Positions 57,979 through 64,000 of a stretch of 64,000 nucleotides of DNA are shown here, piece after piece. A program made the position numbers and the translations under genes. This stretch comes from Sipunculus nudus (taxonomy: Eukaryota > Annelida > Sipuncula > Golfingiida > Sipunculidae), in NCBI GenBank assembly GCA_026874595.1, contig CM049309.1:72152926-72216925 (forward strand), given 5' to 3'. The notes beneath the pieces are model-generated. The model was not told where the DNA came from, did no database searches, and saw only the letters and a list, made by a program, of their open reading frames with translations. Every line of letters starts with the position of its first letter. The stretch's first letter is position 1.

Positions 57979-60084
57979 TTCTTTATATGTTGCATTTATT
58001 AACTGATATTATGGGTCACAATATGCTTCCATGTTTATCATATATTAAATGCATAATTATTTAGGTATATATAATTGAATATATAATGGATTTTCAGATG
58101 TTAACCTATGGTCTGTTATGATGATTGTTCACCCTCTGTTGTTGCCATCAAACAGACCAGTTTACATATATATGATGTATGTAGCAATTAATGCATGTAT
58201 TTGCACCTGTGGAGACTAGAAGCTTCTAATTTGGCTGTCAGACAGGTCCAGGTAAGATCTCCTATGAAGACAGGTGTCACAGCTTGGACATACCCCAGAG
58301 TCTTTCTTACACTGTCACTGAATAAAACCCTGTCTTGTAACAGATCACGTGGACTTATTCTGAATCAGATATTAACATTGCATGTGCACAGTCCATAAGC
58401 AAACTCATGGTTTGTGGCATTAGTTTTTCCTGTCTCTGTAGTATTGGAACGTCATACTATAGACAATGTATCAACTGCATGACCAATGAGCAAAAATTGC
58501 ACCAACTCCAAAACCACCTCTGGTCACTTCTAAAAAGTAAACAGCATATGTTTAAGGCGATATTAATTTGTATATTCCCTGTTTTATGGTACAATTTAAT
58601 CTAAACAACAGCTATAAACCTTTTAAAAGTAAGTAATTTAATTATCCACTTTCAGATTCTACCACTCACTGTCTGTATCCATAGTGTTTATGTAAATAAA
58701 TAAAGAGTAAATCCCACTTTATATGAGTCTGTTTGTGCCAGTGTAAACCAAGAATATTAATGACAGTGCATCAGTAATATTTACAATCAAAATTATATTA
58801 CATCAGATATTTTAGCATGCCTTTGAATTCATTTAAGCATTGTCATATGTTGGCATAATTGTGTTACCTGGAATATTTAGTAATTAACATATAACTATAC
58901 AAGTTGATTAGTGCATGCTCAAATATGTTTTATATTCAGTGAAACCAAAGTTGATCATAAAGATAATTTTAAACTTTGCATCTAATAATTATCTTTTCAT
59001 TAAACCAGAAGTTTATGCATTATTTCTCAGTTATAAATATCTGAGGGTATTGCACACAATACTGTTCAGTAACAGGTTACAAGCAAAATGACTGCATCAA
59101 GGTGTGGCATACAGAAAATTATTATACAGTTCATTTGTACGAGCCTTGTGTACAGTGCTTCCTCATGGTATGAACAACAGCTGTATATGTGAAGCAATGT
59201 GTATAAGCTGGGAGATTAACCAAGAGGTGATAGTCACGACTGTCTGCATGGTCACATAGTGACACAGTCTGAGCTGGTAGAAAATTAATGTGGCCTTAAC
59301 CTTAGCGGGCCTGCTTTGACCATTATATTTGGTAGAGTGATGATGACTTCATTGTTTAATGTTTCATTGACTGTATGTGTGTGTTTTCTTTCTGAACAAT
59401 CTAGCTCCATTATGGGGGGGGGGGGGGGGAGGGGGTGGTATATAGCTCTTAAAATACAGCATTCAGCTGAATTTGTTGGCTCCAGACTTTACCTAAGACA
59501 CTGGGTATCTGTTCCAGTCAAACAGACTTTAAATGCAAATTACAAAAACTTACCTAATTACTATGTACTATTGTTCTGGTCACTGATATTTATAAGGACA
59601 TTTGAATTTTTGTGCTGTCATCTGTAACAATTTAAAATGGTTGATATAACTTTCATACAAATTTATGGCTGTTTTTGTAAGTTTCAGCAATACATCTGTG
59701 TATCAGCATTTTAGAATATACATTGCATGGATTGTACATTGTATCAAATTTATCAATATTATTATTATTATCAAAATTTAGGAATTATATGGAATGATAC
59801 AGTATTTCTTCTGGACATTGGTATCTGGAATGGATCTGAGCACTGCATGATCACCTCACTGTCAGTTCTCTATGAAGAAAAACTAATTAAGGTAGGCCGT
59901 ATCAGCGTTTGGTTCCCATCTTAATTGGATTATACTGAATCCCTTTACTTAAATTTGAAACTAGTAGGCTTTGCATCTGCATGGTAGTTCCCTTTACATA
60001 TATCTAAATCGGTTTATTTGATAAAACGTGAGTCTGCACTAAGTAGTTAATCAGGTTTACTGTGCTGCTAAAATTGATATTTCA
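57979..60084. other. No recognised feature; poly-G at 59414-59429
   Basis: AT-rich. The ORF 58195-58398 contains a GTAAGA after CAG at 58252 in phase 0, not matching exons A-C. The ORF 59316-59627 runs through the G tract and shows no motif. Confidence 0.35.
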
Positions 60085-60220
60085 TGGGAAGGATTGGATC
60101 AAATGGAAGCTAAACTGGAATCATGCAGACTAGAAACAGATTTAACTATAAGTATTAGAAACCTGTTTAATGTAAACCATAATAAAGTAAGCCAGACTAC
60201 AAAAGACTGTCTTACATGTG
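60085..60220 (+). repeat. Dispersed repeat, copy 2 (see 105-255)
   Basis: GGGAAGGATTGGATCAAATG, TCATGCAGACTAGAAACAGA and GTAAACCATAA follow the order of 105-255. Confidence 0.55.
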
Positions 60221-60949
60221 CTCACAGAGTAATCGGTTTAATGTTCCTGATTATTTGCTAGTGTGGATACAGCCTTAGACATCAAATTGACTGACCAGTA
60301 TAAATTGATCTGCCATGAAATATAACCAGCATACAGACTAACTACTGGTATACATACATGGTACCTGTACCACATTGTAACAGACGTGAACATATCACAG
60401 CTGCCACTACATGGATTAATGGGATGATATAAAGCGACTGTTTGATCCATCGTGTCCTCAAAGCTAAAACCTGGGAAATGTGCTAAATTGCCCAGTATCC
60501 ATGGAGTCTCAGAAAAGTCTCAGGCATTAAAACAGAACAGCCTCAGATCCAAGAAAAGAGACTGAATGTAATTATATGCTTAGAAGGGAATGGTCAATTA
60601 GATTTAATTTGTCTCATCCCTGAAGAGAATGTCCACTAGATGGTTGCATGGCAACAGTAATTTTACAAAGTGATAATAGTTTGACATCATTAGCCAAGAC
60701 TTTTGAAAAATTATAGTTGAATATTTAAAAGTCATGGAAATCTTAGGCATTTTGTTTTCTTGAAATATTTAGATAAACATGTATTTTTGTAAAAAAAAAG
60801 TATTGATAAAAAATTTTAAATATTAAATATCAAAAATGTGAGTCCATGCTTATTTATATCAGTGACAAAAAAACTGTCAGAGATCACTACAGAGGTTGTA
60901 GTAGTAATCCTTTCAAAGACAGTTATAAATGAAATACAGCCAGATATTA

Positions 60950-60953
<4 letters not shown>
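60221..60953. other. No recognised feature
   Basis: AT-rich. Confidence 0.35.

Positions 60954-61005
<52 letters not shown>
60954..61005. repeat. (AT)n microsatellite
   Basis: About 26 AT dinucleotides. Confidence 0.95.
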
Positions 61006-61009
<4 letters not shown>

Positions 61010-61111
61010 ATATGTTTGTCCCATCAGTTTGTTGTATTGAATTTCCATTGTGACAAATTACAGGAATGTACTGGTATATTTCAACTTATCAGGTTTTTAT
61101 GAAATTTTTGT

Positions 61112-61513
61112 GTTTTTAGCGAACCTGTGAGCTTATGCGATGGCGTAGCGTAGTCCATCAGCCGTCTGCCGTCCAGGGCTGGCTTTCCGCCGTCCATGGC
61201 TGTAAGTTGGAAACCCTCCGAGCTAGCAGCTCCAATAATATGTGTAAAAATTAGTCACATGTGAAACTTGGTGCCCTGGAGCTTATTATTGGGTATCTGC
61301 ATTAATTTAGATTTTATAGAGAAAAAGCTTAAAAACCTTTAAAAATCTTCTTCTCTGAAACTGTCCAGCCAAATTGTCCAGTGTTTCACAGAAATGATCC
61401 CTGGAACAATCTCTCTCAAGTTTGTTCAAATGGTTCCAGTTCGAAGATATTTTTGGCCGAGTTACAGGAGGTTGAACTTAGTCATCTGTCCAAAAAAGCA
61501 CACTAAAATTAAA
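61112..61513 (+). repeat. Dispersed repeat of the GAACCTGTGAGCTTATG family, copy 2
   Basis: Matches 53701-54070 from GAACCTGTGAGCTTATG through GGCCGAGTTACAGGA. The CCGTCTGCCGTCCAG tract follows the start. First of four elements in a row. Confidence 0.75.
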
Positions 61514-61550
61514 ATCTCAGAAACGGCTAGAGCTATAATCACCAAATTTA

Positions 61551-62200
61551 TATGCCCCCGCCACAAAGTGGCCGGGGCATATAGTTTTACCCATGTCCGT
61601 CCTTCTGTCCTTCCGTCATTCCGTCATACCGTCATTCCGAAATCAAACAGTTGTACGGACTTTTTTTTGCAATGCCTGCAGGTATTGGCCTGATTTTTGG
61701 TGTGTGGACAGATAATGACCAGTTACAGATCGAGTTTGCGTTTCGTCCCGGTTGACCTACTTTTGACTGTTTTACGGCTCCTAAACTTTGAAAATTTCAT
61801 GAAAAATAGAAATTTTCATGACAAATACACATGTACGGACTTTTTTTCGCAATGCCTGCAGATATTGGCCTGATTTTTGGTGTGTAGGTAGATAATGACC
61901 AGATATAGATTGAGTTCGCGTTTCGTCCCAGTTGACCTCCTTTTGACCATTTAACAGCTCCTTAACTAAGAAAATTTCATGAAAAAATAGATATTTTCAT
62001 GACAAACACACATGACTTTTTTTCGCAATGCCTGCAGATATTGGCCTGATTTTTGGTGTGTGTGGACAGATAATGACCAGTTACAGATCGAGTTCTTGTT
62101 TCGTCACGGTTGACCTACTTTTGATTGTTTTACGGCTCCTAAACATAGAAAATTGCATGAAAAATATAAATTTTCATGACAAATGTACATGTACAGCCCT
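61551..62200 (+). mobile_element. Hairpin-headed repeat TATGCCCCCGCCAC with about 180-bp units
   Basis: The hairpin has 14-nt arms TATGCCCCCGCCAC / GTGGCCGGGGCATA (61551-61581, one mismatch, loop AAA), then GTCCGTCCTTCTGTCCTTCC. Three units follow with CGCAATGCCTGCAG-type starts near 61666, 61846 and 62022, each with GATTTTTGGTGTG and CATGAAAAATAGA. No ORF beyond repeat-derived ones. Confidence 0.7.
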
Positions 62201-62204
62201 TTTT

Positions 62205-62910
62205 AGCCCTCAGCTCATAGGCTGATGGGCTATTGTCGTCACCCAAGCTGTCCGTCTGTCCATCGGTCTTGCTGTCCGTCTGTTCGTCCGTCTGTCTGTC
62301 CGTCTGATGTCCATCCGTCCGCGTCTGTTAACTTTTACCTTGTGAGCAGGATTTCTCTAAAAGGATTCACGGTTGGAATTTTATTTCATCAGTGAAGATG
62401 TATATAGATAAAATCTCAGTCAAGTTCGAAGATGGGTGACCTTGACCCATTTTTCTACATTTTAGAGCTGATTATAGAAAAATACTCAGAAGCTTATATC
62501 TCGGGAACCATTGTGTGGATTTTCGCAAAACTTACTATGATCATTGGGACTGATGGTGTGTACGTGCTGCACAATTTTGGTGGCACCACCTGCAATTTCT
62601 GATTTTTTAATCAATTTTTATCGGATTTTTCAATTTTGGCCTTGTGAGCGGGATATCTCTAAAAGGATTCACCCTTGGAATTTTATTTCATCAGTGAAGA
62701 TGTATATCAACAAAATCTTGGTCAAGTACAAAGATGGGTGACCTTGACCTATTTTTCTTTGTTTTAGAGCTGATTATACAAAAACACTCAGAAGCTTATA
62801 TCTCAGGAACCATTGTGTGAATTTTCACAAAACTTACTATGATCATTTGGAATGATGGTCTGTGCGTGCTGCACAATTTTGGTGGCACCACCTACAATTT
62901 CTGATTTTTT
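62205..62910 (+). mobile_element. Hairpin-headed repeat TAGCCCTCAGC, plus copy with two units
   Basis: Hairpin AGCCCTCAGC / GCTGATGGGCT (62205-62231), then a long GTCCGTCTGTTCGTCCGTC tract. Two core units of about 300 bp (starting GTGAGCAGGATTTCTC near 62341 and GTGAGCGGGATATCTC near 62644) each end with TGGTGGCACCACCT. A minus-strand single-unit copy is at 420-745. Confidence 0.75.
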
Positions 62911-64000
62911 AGCTCAGCTGACTATAAGTCATCTGAGCTATAGTCGTGGTCCATTGTCCGTCGTCCGTCCGTCTGTCCGTCCGTCCGTCCGTCCGTCCGT
63001 CCGTCCGTAGATGTGGCACGTTTTGAAACCGTAAGACCTAGGAATCCAAAATTCAGCATAATGTTAGATGTCCCCAAGATCTCCTACCAAGCCGAAAACC
63101 GGGTCTCTGCGACTTCATTCCTTTGAGAAATTAAGGAAAAACCTCAATTTTTTATTAAAAACCTATTTTCACACTTCAGGACTGCCTAATATCAAAACCA
63201 CTCATCTGTTTTTCCTCATATTTCCTATAAATAATCCTCTATATAATTCCTATGTACATGCCAGAAATTAGGTCTGTATTATATAATTTAAAAAAGTTAT
63301 GGGCCCAAACATAATGCATTTTGTAAATAATCAGGAAAGAAATTTTATCACTTAACACAAATTTGTTAAAGCTAAGCACTTTTTTTCCAGTAATATTACT
63401 TTTATTAATCAAAATTAAATTGTATACCCAAAATTAGATCAAAATCTTTTAAATTTTTTAAAATATTAGCAAAAATAAAAAATTGGTACCTTAAATTTTG
63501 CCCAACTTTGACCATGGCACGTTTTTTTGCTGTAACTGCTGTGGATTTAATTTTCACAGCATGTTTTTGTTAGCATTTCAACTGTTAACACCAAAAATTT
63601 GAAACCAGTTGATCAAAAACTGTAGATTTTATTCAAGTTTTCAAGCACCATGTCACATATTGCTAGTGTTATGCAGTTTGCTAGAGCTCAGCTCCCCAGC
63701 TTCAGCTCTAAGTTCCTTAAATTTGGCATACAGTTAGATTTCTCTAAAATCCCCTACCATGCCAAGAATTTGGTCACTAGGACTTAATTCCTTCAAGATA
63801 TCAATGAAAAACTTCATTTTTCCATTAAAAACCCATTGTTACACTTTAAGACTGCCTAATATCAAAACCACTGATCTGACTTTGATCATATATAATATAC
63901 ATATTTTTCTATACATTCGCTATGCACATGCCAGAAATGATGTCAGTATTGTGTATTTTTTTTAAGTTATGGGCCCAAACATAATGCACTTTGTAAAAAA
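62911..64000 (+). mobile_element. Hairpin-headed repeat AGCTCAGCTGACT, runs off the right edge
   Basis: Hairpin AGCTCAGCTGACT / AGTCATCTGAGCT (62911-62939, one mismatch), then repeated GTCC/GTCCGTCCGTCC. Two units of about 690 bp share CTGCCTAATATCAAAACCAC (63181, 63850) and AAGTTATGGGCCCAAACATA (63292, 63964). Head similar to the element at 5058, core different. Confidence 0.7.

Noticed and set aside
58195-58251. Possible exon MYLHLWRLEASNLAVRQVQ before GTAAGA
   Set aside because: Phase 0 end and no convincing upstream signal; probably a chance ORF.

Overview
This is nuclear DNA of an invertebrate animal, most likely a lophotrochozoan and probably a mollusc. It is AT-rich and intron-bearing, with few exons and no prokaryotic gene packing. 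It carries many interspersed repeats that begin with a short hairpin, follow with GTCCGTC-like tracts, and have a core of tandem units; I associate this type with bivalve and gastropod genomes. The taxon is an inference, because no species-diagnostic gene is present.

One gene can be named. On the minus strand at 996..4873 lie the first five coding exons of a mitochondrial serine beta-lactamase-like protein (LACTB). All four internal junctions have GT-AG sites and keep the frame, and the S-I-S-K active-site motif is in exon 3. The rest of the catalytic domain lies beyond base 1. On the plus strand, three short exons beginning with ATG (33897, 37210, 47150) all end in phase 1 with G before a GT donor. 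A 21-nt phase 1-1 microexon candidate (52889..52909) lies downstream. Together they look like alternative 5' exons of one large unidentified gene whose body lies right of the window.

The rest is mainly repeats. 5.06-9.36 kb: a hairpin-headed element with about 336-bp units, holding a complete Helitron-like insertion (7419..9179) placed exactly between A and T. 9.4-10.2 kb: an hAT transposase remnant and a terminal repeat. 11839..14684: a composite palindromic element with terminal inverted repeats, an 8-bp target duplication and four arrays of a palindromic unit of about 21 bp. 15.1-16.5 kb: a CpG-richer unique stretch. 17.7-19.9 kb: Helitron-like ends and microsatellites. 21.2-26.7 kb: a dispersed repeat that holds a 30-bp minisatellite, and an hAT-type MITE. 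31.6 kb: a 39-bp minisatellite. 35.4-38.1 kb: a hairpin element with nuclear-receptor-like half-sites, a SINE and another Helitron-like copy. 46.0-52.1 kb: an hAT-type MITE, more hairpin elements and a Helitron-like pair. 53.6-58.0 kb: more repeats and a second copy of the 7.4-kb Helitron-like family. 61.1-64.0 kb: four different hairpin or tandem elements in a row, all in the same orientation.

No tRNA, rRNA, CRISPR array or autonomous transposon with intact enzymes was seen. Most open frames are chance or repeat-derived. All similarities between copies were judged by eye.
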